NCBI RefSeq assembly: GCF_000019785.1
Contig: NC_010524.1
Coordinates: 4,514,001 to 4,578,000, forward strand
DNA from: Leptothrix cholodnii SP-6
GTDB lineage: Bacteria; Pseudomonadota; Gammaproteobacteria; Burkholderiales; Burkholderiaceae_C
Reading direction: 5' to 3'
Length of the DNA: 64,000 nucleotides
In this document: positions 16,180-25,527 of the stretch, piece by piece
How the letters are laid out: every line of letters begins with the position of its first letter
Numbering within the stretch: position 1 is the stretch's first letter
Notes under the pieces: generated by a model
Told to the model about the DNA's origin: nothing
Seen by the model: only the letters and a program-made list of their open reading frames with translations
Databases searched by the model: none
Made by a program: the position numbers and the translations under genes

Positions 16180-16504
16180 GCCTCGGCCGACCCGCCAGCC
16201 TCAGTGCACGTCGGCGAGCCGGAACTGCGCCATCACCTCGGTGAGGCGGGTGGCCTGCTGGCGCAGGCTCTCGGCGGCGGCGGCGGTTTCTTCGACCAGC
16301 GCGGCGTTCTGCTGGGTCGACTGATCGAGCTGGCCGAGCGCGGCGTTGATCTGGCTGGTGCCGTCCTGCTGCTGCTGCGTGGCGGCGGTGATCTCGGCCA
16401 TCAGGTCGTTGACGCGGCGCACCTGGTCGACCACGTCGCCGATGGTCTGGCCGGCGTCGGACACCAGCAGGTTGCCGGCATCGACCTTCTCGACGCTGTC
16501 GCCG
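15855..16504. repeat. Copy B of the perfect 650-bp tandem duplication
   Basis: Second unit, apparently base-for-base identical to 15205-15854. The intact chemoreceptor gene uses this copy for its 3' end, while the intact peptidase gene uses copy A. Because each unit contains the ends of both convergent genes, the duplication breaks neither. Confidence 0.95.
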
Positions 16505-18135
16505 ATCAGGGTCTTGATCTCCTTGGCGGCGTTGGCCGAACGCTGCGCCAGCGTGCGCACCTCGGCGGCCACCACCGCGAAGCCGCGGCCCTGCTCGCCG
16601 GCACGCGCGGCCTCGACCGCGGCGTTGAGCGCCAGGATGTTGGTCTGGAACGAAATGCCGTCGATCACGCCGATGATGTCGGCGATCTTGCGGCTCGAGA
16701 CCTGGATGCCGTTCATCGTCGCCACCACCTGGTTGACGGCCTTGCCACCGGCGGCCGCCACCTCGGAGGCGTGGCTGGCGATGCGGTTGGCCTCGTTGGC
16801 GTTGTCGGCGTTGGCGCGCACGGTGTCGTTGACCTGGTCCATCGACGCCGCCGTCTGCTGCAGGTGCGAGGCCTGCAGCTCGGTGCGGCTGGACAGGTCG
16901 GCGTTGCCCTGGGCGATCTGCGACGACGCGGTGGCGATCGCGTCGGTGCCGGCCCGCACCTCGCCGACCATGCGCGAAAGATTCGTGCTCATGCGGTCGA
17001 GCGCGCCGAGCAGGGCGCCGACCTCGTCGCGCGCATCGGTGCGCACCCGCATGCTCAGGTCGCCGGCAGCGACCGCCTCGGCCACCGCCACCGCCTGCGC
17101 CATCGAACGCTGCATGCTGCGCGCCAGGGCCAGGCTGATCGCGGCGCCCGCCAGCGTGATGCCCAGCAGCAGGGCAGCCAGCGAGGCGACGCTGAAACGC
17201 GCCTCGGCGACACGCGCCTCGAGCGCGCCCTGCAGCATCGGGAAGGCGGTGTCGATGAGCGCGAACTGCAGGTCGATGGCCTTCGTGGTCTCGCCGAAAT
17301 AGGCCTCGGGCGGGATCGCCGGCATCTCCTGGGCGTCGGTCATCGCGGTGATGCGCTGGTCGATCTGCGCCAGGCTGGCGGCGGCGGCGCTGCGGGCGGC
17401 GTTGAGCGCCGTCATGTCCATGTCGGGGCGACTGGCACGGGTCTTCTCGAAATTCTTCTCGGCCGACCGCACGCGCGCATGGGCCAGCGCCAGGGTGCCC
17501 TGCATCTCGGCGCGCTGCTGTGGCGTGAGGGTGCCACGCGCCAACGCCGCGGTGCCCCTGGCGCGCAGCTGGCCGAGCGCCTCGGTGACCGGCGGCAGGT
17601 CGTTGAGCACCGCCATCGTCAGGTGGTAGGTGTGGGCCTCGGGGTCCAGGCTCAGGCCCGAGGCATCGAGCACGTCGACCAGCAGATCGAGCTGGATCGC
17701 GATCAGCTCGGTGTGGCGCTTGAAACTCTCGAGGCCGTCGATGGCGCGCTTGACCACGTCCCCGGGCAAGGACTGCCAGGCCGACGTCACGGCGTCGCGG
17801 TCCTGCAGCAGCCCAGGCAGTTCATAAGCCCGGGTGGCGGCGGTGACCTGCTCGAGCGCAGCCTGAACGGTCGGCTCGATGGCTGCGCGGCGGGCCTTCA
17901 TCGCCTCGTTGCCGCCCAGTTCGCCGGCTGACGCACCGCGGTGCTGCTGTGTCGCCTTCAGCAGACCGAGCAGGCTGCTGATCGGCTGCAGCCCCGCCAC
18001 CTCGGCGCTGGCAGTGTTCATCGTGGCCAGCTTGCTGCGGATCAGCCCGACCGACGGCGGCAGCGCCATCGCGACGGCCAGCACCCCCAGCAGCAAGAAC
18101 TTCTTCGAGATCGACAGGTGATCGAGTTTGAACAT
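16201..18135 (-). CDS. Methyl-accepting chemotaxis protein
   Basis: 644-residue chemoreceptor. Topology: transmembrane helix 1 (~11-32), a ~280-residue helical periplasmic domain, transmembrane helix 2 (~315-338), HAMP (~338-390), then a coiled-coil signalling domain whose hairpin tip is [22 protein letters not shown]. There is no C-terminal NWETF-type pentapeptide; it ends QFRLADVH, so adaptation enzymes would not be tethered. The ATG at 18133-18135 has a GGGAG ribosome site 5 bp upstream; a second ATG at 18145-18147 is less well placed. The last 304 bp lie in copy B of the tandem duplication. Ligand unknown. Confidence 0.94.
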   Translation of the reverse strand: MFKLDHLSISKKFLLLGVLAVAMALPPSVGLIRSKLATMNTASAEVAGLQPISSLLGLLKATQQHRGASAGELGGNEAMKARRAAIEPTVQAALEQVTAATRAYELPGLLQDRDAVTSAWQSLPGDVVKRAIDGLESFKRHTELIAIQLDLLVDVLDASGLSLDPEAHTYHLTMAVLNDLPPVTEALGQLRARGTAALARGTLTPQQRAEMQGTLALAHARVRSAEKNFEKTRASRPDMDMTALNAARSAAAASLAQIDQRITAMTDAQEMPAIPPEAYFGETTKAIDLQFALIDTAFPMLQGALEARVAEARFSVASLAALLLGITLAGAAISLALARSMQRSMAQAVAVAEAVAAGDLSMRVRTDARDEVGALLGALDRMSTNLSRMVGEVRAGTDAIATASSQIAQGNADLSSRTELQASHLQQTAASMDQVNDTVRANADNANEANRIASHASEVAAAGGKAVNQVVATMNGIQVSSRKIADIIGVIDGISFQTNILALNAAVEAARAGEQGRGFAVVAAEVRTLAQRSANAAKEIKTLIGDSVEKVDAGNLLVSDAGQTIGDVVDQVRRVNDLMAEITAATQQQQDGTSQINAALGQLDQSTQQNAALVEETAAAAESLRQQATRLTEVMAQFRLADVH

Positions 18136-18311
18136 GAAAGCTCCCATGACATCGACACACCCGACAACGATGGGGATGCGCCCGTTGTTCAACATGATCG
18201 ACCAGGGCCGCGCCCCGCGATGCCCGGAAATGAGCGTGCCGGCGGGTTCAGTTCGGGCGCTGTCCGGGGCGCCCCCGGGCGCGTTAGAGTCCACGCCAAC
18301 CCGACACTTCG

Positions 18312-19043
18312 ATGAAGGCAGACATGCACACGCAACCCGATCCGCACCTCGCCGGCCAGCGCCGGCAACTGATCCGGTGGCTGGCCGCGATGGCCTGCAC
18401 CGGCGGCCTGGGCGCCGCGCGCGCGGCCACGCCGAGCGCCGCCGACGCCACCGCCGGCCTGCGGGCGGCGCTCGAATTCGGCGCCAAAGCCGCGGTCGCA
18501 CAGCTGGGCAGGACCGACGGCTTCCTGGCCAATCCGCTGGTCCACATCCCCCTGCCCGACACCCTGCAGCGCGCCGCCAAGCTGCTGCGCGCCACCGGCC
18601 AGGGCAAGCGCCTCGACGAGCTCGAGACCGCGATGAACCGCGCCGCCGAACTCGCCGTGCCCGAGGCCCAGACGCTGCTGATCGACGCCGTCAAGAGCAT
18701 GACGGTGGACGACGCGGCGCAGATCCTGCGCGGCTCCGACACCGCGGTGACCGAGTTCTTCGCCGGCCGCACCCGCGAGCCGCTGGCCGAGAAGTTCCTG
18801 CCGATCGTCAGCGCCGCCACCGAACAGGTCTCGCTGGCCCGCAAGTACAACGCCGTGGCCTCGCGGGCCAGCCGCTTCGGCCTGCTGTCGGCCGAAAACG
18901 CCAACCTGCAGCAGTTCGTCACCGGCAAGGCGCTCGACGGGCTCTACAAGATGATCGGCGAGGAAGAAAAGAAGATCCGCCAGGACCCGGTCGCCACCGG
19001 CCAGGCGATCCTGCAGTCGGTCTTCGGTGCGCTCAAGAAGTGA
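18312..19043 (+). CDS. DUF4197 protein, probably exported
   Basis: 243-residue protein of the DUF4197 type, common and uncharacterised in proteobacteria. An N-terminal basic and hydrophobic stretch ([23 protein letters not shown]) looks like a signal peptide. The rest is helical, with [37 protein letters not shown] and a C-terminus [13 protein letters not shown]. An alternative in-frame start is at 18324. It is divergent from the chemoreceptor gene and convergent with the thioredoxin-like gene. Confidence 0.83.
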   Translation: MKADMHTQPDPHLAGQRRQLIRWLAAMACTGGLGAARAATPSAADATAGLRAALEFGAKAAVAQLGRTDGFLANPLVHIPLPDTLQRAAKLLRATGQGKRLDELETAMNRAAELAVPEAQTLLIDAVKSMTVDDAAQILRGSDTAVTEFFAGRTREPLAEKFLPIVSAATEQVSLARKYNAVASRASRFGLLSAENANLQQFVTGKALDGLYKMIGEEEKKIRQDPVATGQAILQSVFGALKK

Positions 19044-19055
19044 GCGGCCGGCGGC

Positions 19056-19556
19056 TCAGCTCTCGGTCAGCAGCCGCTCGAGCAGGCGGTTGAGCTCGGC
19101 AAAATCCGGCGCGCCGACGTAGCGCCTGACGATCCGGCCGCGCCGGTTGATCACGACGGTGGTCGGCGTCAGCTGCACGTCGCCGAAGCGGCGCGCGATC
19201 TCGCCGGTGTTGTCGATCGCGACCGGGAACGGCAGCTCGCGCGAGCGCGCGTAGTTCACCACGTAGGCCGGCGGGTCGTAGCTCATCGACACCGCCAGGG
19301 TCTCGAAGCCGCGGTCGCGGAACCGCCGGTAGGTGGCCATCAGCTCGGGCATCTCCTTGACGCAGACGGTGCAGCTGGTGGCCCAGAAGTTGACCAGCAC
19401 GACCTGGCCGCGCAGCGCGTCGCTGCGGTGCCGGCTGCCGTCGAGCAGGGTGTAGTCGACCACCGGCGCCGCATCGCGGCGGGCCAGCACCACGGCCGTC
19501 GCGCCGGCACAGCCGAGCACCAGGGCGGCGATGGCGACAACGCGGATGGGCTTCAT
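19056..19556 (-). CDS. TlpA/ResA-like thiol-disulfide oxidoreductase
   Basis: 166-residue extracytoplasmic thioredoxin-fold protein. An N-terminal hydrophobic segment (residues 5-25) anchors or exports it; a lipobox-like VLGC (C16) is borderline. The redox motif is SCTVC (C62-x2-C65) in the strand NFWATSC, followed by the conserved cis-Pro region TPTTVVIN. Family members reduce cytochrome c apoprotein thiols or other periplasmic disulfides. No cytochrome maturation gene is adjacent, so the partner is unknown. Confidence 0.88.
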   Translation of the reverse strand: MKPIRVVAIAALVLGCAGATAVVLARRDAAPVVDYTLLDGSRHRSDALRGQVVLVNFWATSCTVCVKEMPELMATYRRFRDRGFETLAVSMSYDPPAYVVNYARSRELPFPVAIDNTGEIARRFGDVQLTPTTVVINRRGRIVRRYVGAPDFAELNRLLERLLTES

Positions 19557-19767
19557 GGCGGGGCGTCACGGGAACGAGGTGGCCGAAGTGTAAGCGGCGC
19601 CCCGGCGCCGGGCGGGTGCCGCGGGGGCACGGATGGCTTAGCATTCCGGTTTCGCGCGACGCGGCCCCGGGCCGGGCGCGCAGACGGCATCCCTACCCCT
19701 TCAATCACGCAGACGCCGACCGGCTCAAGCACGACCGGCCCGCGAGCGTTCCCCCTGGCGCAGCCCC

Positions 19768-21240
19768 ATGACCGCATCCCTCCTCGTGCGTGGTTATGAA
19801 GTCGTGATCGGCTTCGAGACCCACGCCCAGCTTTCCACCCAGTCGAAGATCTTCTCGGGGGCATCGACCGCCTTCGGCGCCGAGCCCAACACGCAGGCCT
19901 GCGCGGTCGATCTGGCGCTGCCGGGCAGCCTGCCGGTGATGAACCGCGGCGCGGTCGAGCGCGCCATCCGCTTCGGCCTGGCGGTGGGCGCGACGATCGC
20001 GCCGATGTCGATCTTCGCGCGCAAGAACTACTTCTACCCGGACCTGCCCAAGGGCTACCAGATCAGCCAGTACGAGACGCCGGTGGTGCAGGGCGGCGCG
20101 GTCGGCTTCTTCGTCGACGGCGAGCCGATGAAGGTCAACCTGACGCGCGCCCACCTCGAGGAGGACGCCGGCAAGTCGATCCACGAGGGCCTGGGCTCGA
20201 ACGACCGGCTCGGCCACGCCGTCAGCGGCATCGACCTCAACCGCGCCGGCACGCCGCTGCTGGAGATCGTCACCGAGCCCGACCTGCGCTCCAGCCGGCA
20301 GGCGGTCGAATACGCCCGTGCGCTGCACACGCTGGTGGTCTGGCTGGGCATCTGCGACGGCAACATGCAGGAAGGCAGCTTCCGCTGCGACGCCAACGTG
20401 TCGGTGCGCCGCCCCGGCCAGCCCTACGGCACGCGGCGCGAGATCAAGAACCTCAACAGCTTTCGCCACCTGACGCAGGCGATCGACTACGAGGTGCAGT
20501 GGCAGATCGAGCAGATCGAGGACGGCCACGAGATCCGCCAGGCCACCGTGCTGTTCGACCCCGACAGCGGCGAGACCCGCATGATGCGCACCAAGGAAGA
20601 CGCGCACGACTACCGCTACTTCCCCGACCCGGACCTGCCGCCGCTGCTGATCGGGCCCGAGTGGATCGAGCGCGTCAAGGCCGACATGCCCGAGCTGCCC
20701 GGCGCGCTGGCGGCGCGTTTCCAGAGCGAGCACGGCCTGCCCGCCTACGACGCGGCCATGATGACGACCAGCCGCGCCATCGCCGCGTTCTACCAGGCGG
20801 CGGTCGAGGCCTGCGGCCAGCCCAAGCTGGTGGCCAACTGGCTGATGGGCGAGCTGTCGCGTCGCCTCAACGCCGAAGACCGCGGCATCGAGACCAGCCC
20901 GGTCAGCCCGACCCAGCTGGCCGCGCTGATCGGCCGCATCGTCGACGGCACGATCTCCAACAACGCCGCGCGGCAGGTCTTCGAGGTGCTCTGGAGCGGC
21001 GCGGCGCAGGAGGTCGACGCCGTCATCGAGGCGCAGGGCCTCAAGCAGATGAACGACACCGGCGCGCTCGACGCGATCATCGACACGGTGCTGGCGGCCA
21101 ACCAGAAATCGGTCGACGAGTTCCGCGCCGGCAAGGAGAAGGCCTTCAACGCGCTGGTCGGCCAGGTCATGAAGGCGAGCAAGGGCAAGGCCAATCCGGC
21201 CCAGGTCAACGACCGGCTCAAGAGCCGGCTGGGCGGCTGA
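19768..21240 (+). CDS. gatB: Aspartyl/glutamyl-tRNA(Asn/Gln) amidotransferase subunit B
   Basis: 490-residue subunit that binds and activates misacylated Asp-tRNA(Asn) or Glu-tRNA(Gln) for amidation with ammonia from GatA. Signatures include [19 protein letters not shown] at the N-terminus, [28 protein letters not shown] and [12 protein letters not shown], with a C-terminal helical YqeY-type tail domain (~345-490). Length is normal. Partners gatA and gatC are not in the window: the gene upstream is an opposite-strand thioredoxin-like gene 211 bp away. In many Burkholderiales gatC-gatA-gatB lie together. Confidence 0.97.
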   Translation: MTASLLVRGYEVVIGFETHAQLSTQSKIFSGASTAFGAEPNTQACAVDLALPGSLPVMNRGAVERAIRFGLAVGATIAPMSIFARKNYFYPDLPKGYQISQYETPVVQGGAVGFFVDGEPMKVNLTRAHLEEDAGKSIHEGLGSNDRLGHAVSGIDLNRAGTPLLEIVTEPDLRSSRQAVEYARALHTLVVWLGICDGNMQEGSFRCDANVSVRRPGQPYGTRREIKNLNSFRHLTQAIDYEVQWQIEQIEDGHEIRQATVLFDPDSGETRMMRTKEDAHDYRYFPDPDLPPLLIGPEWIERVKADMPELPGALAARFQSEHGLPAYDAAMMTTSRAIAAFYQAAVEACGQPKLVANWLMGELSRRLNAEDRGIETSPVSPTQLAALIGRIVDGTISNNAARQVFEVLWSGAAQEVDAVIEAQGLKQMNDTGALDAIIDTVLAANQKSVDEFRAGKEKAFNALVGQVMKASKGKANPAQVNDRLKSRLGG

Positions 21241-21265
21241 GCGGAGGCCGCCGCGGGGCGCTCAG
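21237..21265. terminator. Stem-loop spanning both stop codons of convergent genes
   Basis: CTGAGCG (21237-21243) and CGCTCAG (21259-21265) form a perfect 7-bp stem around a GC-rich 15-nt loop. The gatB stop lies in the left arm and the stop of the opposing DUF4124 gene in the right arm. No T-tract follows on either strand, so it could act as a bidirectional terminator or RNA-stabilising hairpin, or be partly chance from the two stops. Confidence 0.35.
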
Positions 21266-21933
21266 TGCGCCACCGTGGCGGTGCCGGGCACCGGGCCGAT
21301 GCTGCCGGGCATCGCGCCGGCCCACAGGCGCTTCAGGCGCGCCAGTTCCTCGTCGTAACGGGCGTTGATGCGCTCGGACTCGGTCTGGTGGTTGGCCACC
21401 GCACCCTGCTGGGCGGCAATGCTGGTCTGGTTGTCGTCAAAACGGACCTTCAGCTTGCGCGGCAGTTCGCGGCCGCTGTAGAACTCGGTCTCGGCTTCGA
21501 GCACCTTGCGTTCGCGCTGCAGTTCGGCCAGCCGCTTGTCGGCGATCCGGAGCGCCTGGCGCAGCGGATCGAGCGCGGCCTCGCGGGCACGCTGGTGCGC
21601 GGCCTCGTCGGGGTAGCGGTTGAGCAGGTTGCGGTCATGCCGCACGGCGTCCTTGCGCGCGGCGTCGATCACCATCTGGCGCCGCTGGCGCTCCTCGGCG
21701 ATGGCGCGCTCCTCGGCGGTCAGGCTGGGCGGCACGCGGGTGCGCACCGAGCCGTCGCTGTTGCGCAGGTCCTGCTGGCGGTCGAGGCACTCGGGGATCG
21801 GCCGATCCGAGGTGATCTTGCGGCCCTTGCCGTCGATGCAGGTGTAGATGCCACCGACCTGGGCGCCGGCCAGCGTGGCACTGCCCGCCAGCAAGCCGGC
21901 CAGCCAGAACCGGCGGACCGACAGGGGTGTCAC
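21262..21933 (-). CDS. DUF4124 domain protein, periplasmic, coiled coil
   Basis: 223-residue exported protein. A signal peptide (FWLAGLLAGSATLAGAQ) is followed by a short DUF4124 module (GGIYTCIDGKGRKITSDRPIPEC, residues ~27-49). The rest is a charged helical region (~75-205), likely a coiled coil. The start is GTG at 21933; its GTGA overlaps the pyrE stop by 4 bp, so translation is coupled to pyrE. Function unknown; DUF4124 proteins are envelope proteins common in proteobacteria. Confidence 0.83.
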   Translation of the reverse strand: MTPLSVRRFWLAGLLAGSATLAGAQVGGIYTCIDGKGRKITSDRPIPECLDRQQDLRNSDGSVRTRVPPSLTAEERAIAEERQRRQMVIDAARKDAVRHDRNLLNRYPDEAAHQRAREAALDPLRQALRIADKRLAELQRERKVLEAETEFYSGRELPRKLKVRFDDNQTSIAAQQGAVANHQTESERINARYDEELARLKRLWAGAMPGSIGPVPGTATVAH

Positions 21934-22625
21934 TGCGCCACTCCGTAGCGGCCGCGATAGGCCTGCACCGCGGGCAGGTGGCTGGCCAGCACGGCATTGC
22001 TCTGCACCGACAGGAACTGCAGCAGGTCGTCGAGCGTGGCGATCGCCACCACCGCCAGGCCGAGCTCGCGCTGCACGAACTGCACCGCCGAATGCGGCGC
22101 GTCGACACCCTCGGCGCTGGCCTTCTCCTGGCGGTCGAGCGCGATCGTCACGCCGCAGGGCTCGGCGCCGGCGGCGCGGATCATCGCGATCGACTCGCGC
22201 ACCGAAGTGCCCGCGGAGATCACGTCGTCGATGATCAGCACCCGCCCGCGCACCGGCGCGCCGACCAGCGTGCCACCCTCGCCGTGGTCCTTGGCTTCCT
22301 TGCGGTTGTAGGCGTAAGGCACGTTGTGGCCGAGCCGCGCCAGCTCGATGGCCACCGCCGCGGCCAGCGTGATGCCCTTGTAGGCGGGGCCGAACAGCAT
22401 GTCGAACTGCAGCCCCGAAGCCACCAGCCGGCGTGCATAGAATTGCGCCAGACGGCCCAGCTTGGCGCCGTCGTCGAACAGGCCGGCATTGAAGAAATAG
22501 GGCGACAGCCGCCCGGCCTTGGTCTTGAACTCCCCGAACCTCAGCACCCCCGCATCGACGGCAAAGGACACGAAATCCTGCGCCAGGTTGTCGGTCGTGG
22601 ACTGGGCCAAAGGGTCGTCATTCAT
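21930..22625 (-). CDS. pyrE: Orotate phosphoribosyltransferase
   Basis: 231-residue pyrimidine biosynthesis enzyme that joins orotate and PRPP to give orotidine 5'-phosphate. Key motifs are FKTKAGRLSPYFFNAG, FGPAYKGI, YNRKEAKDHGEGG (the mobile catalytic loop) and the PRPP-binding site VLIIDDVISAGTS. Length is typical for betaproteobacteria. The ATG at 22623-22625 lies only 15 bp from the start codon of the divergent exonuclease gene, so control elements of each gene must overlap coding sequence. Confidence 0.97.
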   Translation of the reverse strand: MNDDPLAQSTTDNLAQDFVSFAVDAGVLRFGEFKTKAGRLSPYFFNAGLFDDGAKLGRLAQFYARRLVASGLQFDMLFGPAYKGITLAAAVAIELARLGHNVPYAYNRKEAKDHGEGGTLVGAPVRGRVLIIDDVISAGTSVRESIAMIRAAGAEPCGVTIALDRQEKASAEGVDAPHSAVQFVQRELGLAVVAIATLDDLLQFLSVQSNAVLASHLPAVQAYRGRYGVAQ

Positions 22626-22640
22626 CTGGAAAGGTCTCGC

Positions 22641-23429
22641 GTGCGTCTGGTCAGCCTCAACCTCAACGGCATCCGTTCTGCAGTGAACAAGGGTCTGATC
22701 CCGTGGGTGGAGGCAGCTGAGATCGATTGTATGGGGGTGCAGGAGCTCAAGGCCCAGCACGCCGACCTGACGGCGGACATGACCGTGCTGCACGGCATGC
22801 AGGGCCATTTCCACTGCGCCGAGAAGAAAGGCTACTCCGGCGTGGGCCTCTACAGCCGCCACGAGCCGAGCGACGTCGTGATCGGCCTGGGCCATGCCGA
22901 CTTCGATGCCGAGGGCCGCTACGTCGAGGCCCGCTACGACACGCCGCAGCGGAAACTTTCCATCATCAGCTGTTACTTCCCGAGCGGATCTTCAGGCGAC
23001 GAACGCCAGCAGGCCAAGTTCCGTTTCCTCGACCTGATCGAGCCGCACCTGCGCGCGCTGAAGGCCGGGCGCGAGTTCGTCCTGATGGGCGACGTCAACA
23101 TCGCCCACCAGGAAATCGACCTGAAGAACTGGAAGGGCAACCTGAAGAACAGCGGCTTCCTGCCCGAAGAGCGCGCCTGGATGACCCGCCTGCTCGGCGA
23201 CACCGGGCTGGTCGACGTCTACCGCCGGCTGCGCCCCGACGCCACCGACGAGGCCTACACGTGGTGGAGCAACCGCGGTCAGGCACGGGCCAAGAACGTG
23301 GGGTGGCGGATCGACTATCACCTGGCGACGCCGGGTCTGGCCGCGACGGCACGGGAGACCTCGATCTACAAGGCGCAGTGGTTCAGCGACCACGCGCCGT
23401 TGACGATCGATTACGACTTCGATCTGTAA
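22641..23429 (+). CDS. xth: Exodeoxyribonuclease III (AP endonuclease)
   Basis: 262-residue base-excision repair nuclease of the exonuclease III/APE1 fold. Conserved motifs are SLNLNGIRSA at the N-terminus, the metal-binding Glu in QELKAQ, GDVNIAH (GDxN), GWRIDYHLATP, and the catalytic SDHAPL at the C-terminus. The start is GTG at 22641, with GGAAAGG ~7 bp upstream as ribosome site. It is divergent from pyrE with almost no spacer, a pairing common in Burkholderiales. Confidence 0.94.
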   Translation: MRLVSLNLNGIRSAVNKGLIPWVEAAEIDCMGVQELKAQHADLTADMTVLHGMQGHFHCAEKKGYSGVGLYSRHEPSDVVIGLGHADFDAEGRYVEARYDTPQRKLSIISCYFPSGSSGDERQQAKFRFLDLIEPHLRALKAGREFVLMGDVNIAHQEIDLKNWKGNLKNSGFLPEERAWMTRLLGDTGLVDVYRRLRPDATDEAYTWWSNRGQARAKNVGWRIDYHLATPGLAATARETSIYKAQWFSDHAPLTIDYDFDL

Positions 23430-23491
23430 GAACCCGCAAGATGCGCGGGGGGGCGGCTCGGTGCGGCCCGCGAGGACGAAGGCCCGATCCG

Positions 23492-24628
23492 ATGAAACGC
23501 ATCGTCATGTTCGGCGGCGGCAGCGGCAGCCGCGACATCACCATGGCCCTGTGCCGACAGCGCTACGAGGTCACCCGCGTGGTGCCCGCCTGGGACAGCG
23601 GCGGCAGCTCCAGGGCCTTGCGGGCCGCGCTCGGCATCCTGGCGATGGGCGACATCCGCCAGGCCCTGATGACGATGGCCCACGGCGAAGGCCGGGTCAG
23701 CAGCGTGGTGCGCTTCTTCAACGCCCGCCTGTCCGAGACCTCGAGCCAGCCCGATCTGCTGGCCGAATTCGACTTCTACGTCAGCGGCGCCCACCCCCTG
23801 CTGGCCACGATGGAGCCCGGCATCCGCGGCGCGATCCTCAACTACCTGCGCGTGTTCCAGTCGAACATCGCCGGCGACTTCGATTTCTGCCGCGGCAGCA
23901 TCGGCAACTTCGTGCTGACGGGGGCCTACTTCGCCCACGGTCGCGACATCAACACCGCGATCTTCGTGTTCCGCAAGCTGTGCGCCATCGACGGCCACGT
24001 GTGGCCATCGACCGCCGACGACACGGTCGAGCTGCGTGCCGTGCTGCGCGACGGCCAGGTGGTGCGCGGCCAGGAGCGCATCACCGACCTGAACGCCGAA
24101 CAGGCGCAGGCGGGCATCGAGCGGGTCGAGCTGCTGCACGCGGGCGACGGCAGGCCCGCGGCTTCGCGCCCGGCGGCCAATCCGGCGGTCCTGGAGGCGA
24201 TCGGCACGGCCGACCTGATGCTGTTCGGCCCGGGCAGCTTCTACACCAGCACGCTGCCGCACCTGTCGGTGGCGGGCATCGCCGAGGCGATCCGCGCCGC
24301 GCCGCCGCAGGTTCCCAAGGTCTTCGTCGGCAACATCCTCGAATGCCCCGAGACGATCGGCGGCACTGTGGCCGAGCAGGTGCGCGCGCTGCTGCAGGCC
24401 GGCGGACCCGGCTCGCTGACCCATGTCCTGCTCAACCGCGGCTGGGTGCCGTTCGAGCGCGTGGCCAAGGGCTTTCGCTACCTTCACGAGGGGGTGCTGC
24501 CCGAAGGCGGGCCCGGGCTCCTTGCCGATGATTTCGAGGACCCGTGGCACCGCGGCCGGCACGACGCACCCAAGGTGGTCGAGCTGCTCGGCGAGCTCAT
24601 CACCCGGTCCGGTCCGGCGCCGAACTGA
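23492..24628 (+). CDS. CofD/YvcK-like UPF0052-family protein
   Basis: 378-residue Rossmann-like protein of the 2-phospho-L-lactate transferase (CofD)/YvcK superfamily. It begins RIVMFGGGSGSRDITMAL, the family nucleotide-binding loop, and later shows GDIRQAL, GNFVLTGAYFAHG and LMLFGPGSFYTSTLPHL. No other F420 biosynthesis genes are present, so a YvcK-like role binding a sugar nucleotide in carbon or cell-wall regulation is more likely than F420 synthesis. It starts 62 bp after exonuclease III and may share its transcript. Confidence 0.85.
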   Translation: MKRIVMFGGGSGSRDITMALCRQRYEVTRVVPAWDSGGSSRALRAALGILAMGDIRQALMTMAHGEGRVSSVVRFFNARLSETSSQPDLLAEFDFYVSGAHPLLATMEPGIRGAILNYLRVFQSNIAGDFDFCRGSIGNFVLTGAYFAHGRDINTAIFVFRKLCAIDGHVWPSTADDTVELRAVLRDGQVVRGQERITDLNAEQAQAGIERVELLHAGDGRPAASRPAANPAVLEAIGTADLMLFGPGSFYTSTLPHLSVAGIAEAIRAAPPQVPKVFVGNILECPETIGGTVAEQVRALLQAGGPGSLTHVLLNRGWVPFERVAKGFRYLHEGVLPEGGPGLLADDFEDPWHRGRHDAPKVVELLGELITRSGPAPN

Positions 24629-24821
24629 AGACCGCCGGCGCCTGCGAGCCCTCGCCATCCGTGACGGCTCTCACACCCTCGCGCGATTGAACAGGCCCTG
24701 ACGCCAGCACGCGCAGCTTGGCGCTGAATCGGCACGTGCAACGGCCGATAGGGTGGGCTTGAATCGCGCCCGCGCGGCCCCAACCGGGCCGCGCGCCCAT
24801 CCCCGATCGACTGGAGTCCTG

Positions 24822-25487
24822 ATGAAATCGCTGCATCGCCCGAACTTTCTCGCCACCGCCTTCGTCCTGAGCCTGGGCGCCCTGGCCTCCACCGCCAGCC
24901 AGGCCGGCGAGGTCTACGGCCAGGTCGGCCTGCCCGGCGTCGGGCTCGGTTACGCCCATCCGATCAGCCCCTCGTTCACCGTGCGCGGCGATTTCGTCAC
25001 GCTCGGCAGCCACGAGAAGACCACCACCGAATCGGGCATCCACTACGCCGGCAAGCTCAAGGCCAGCCGGGTCGGCCTGTTCGGCGACTGGTTTCCGTTC
25101 GGCGGCGTGTTCCGCCTGACCGGCGGCGTGACGTCGAACAACTTCAAGCTCGAACTCGATGCCTCGGGTGCCGGCGGCACGCTCGAAGTGGGCGGCACCA
25201 CCTACATCACCAACGCCAACGACGGCCTGAACGTGCAGGTCGAGTTCCCGAAGACCACGCCCTACGTCGGCATCGGCTGGGGCCACCAGGCGTCGACCGG
25301 CCTGCGTTTTGCCGCCGACCTGGGCGCCAGCCTCGGCCGCGCCACCGTCACCGCCGTGGGCCGAGGCCAGCTCGCCAACCCGGGCGCGCAGGCCGACATC
25401 GATCGCGAACTGGCCGAACTGCGCGACGGCGTCGGCAAGATCCGCGCGCTGCCGCAGATCAGCGTGAGCATCGGCTACAGCTTCTGA
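24822..25487 (+). CDS. Small beta-barrel-like outer-membrane protein, unknown function
   Basis: 221-residue exported protein with a clear signal peptide (FLATAFVLSLGALASTASQA). The mature part has alternating hydrophobic strands and glycines (GEVYGQVGLPGVGLGYAHPIS, TPYVGIGWGHQ) and ends ISVSIGYSF, with the terminal aromatic residue typical of outer-membrane barrels. A GGAG ribosome site lies 5 bp before the ATG. A segment at ~175-210 is charged and probably extracellular. Eight strands is a guess from length. No specific function can be assigned. Confidence 0.8.
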   Translation: MKSLHRPNFLATAFVLSLGALASTASQAGEVYGQVGLPGVGLGYAHPISPSFTVRGDFVTLGSHEKTTTESGIHYAGKLKASRVGLFGDWFPFGGVFRLTGGVTSNNFKLELDASGAGGTLEVGGTTYITNANDGLNVQVEFPKTTPYVGIGWGHQASTGLRFAADLGASLGRATVTAVGRGQLANPGAQADIDRELAELRDGVGKIRALPQISVSIGYSF

Positions 25488-25527
25488 CACACGGGGGGAC
25501 GGCAGCGCACGCCGCTAGCATCGCGGC

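Noticed and set aside
15554..16324. Apparent 256-residue protein spanning the two duplicated units
   Set aside because: It is an out-of-frame antisense reading joined across the duplication junction, not a fusion gene.
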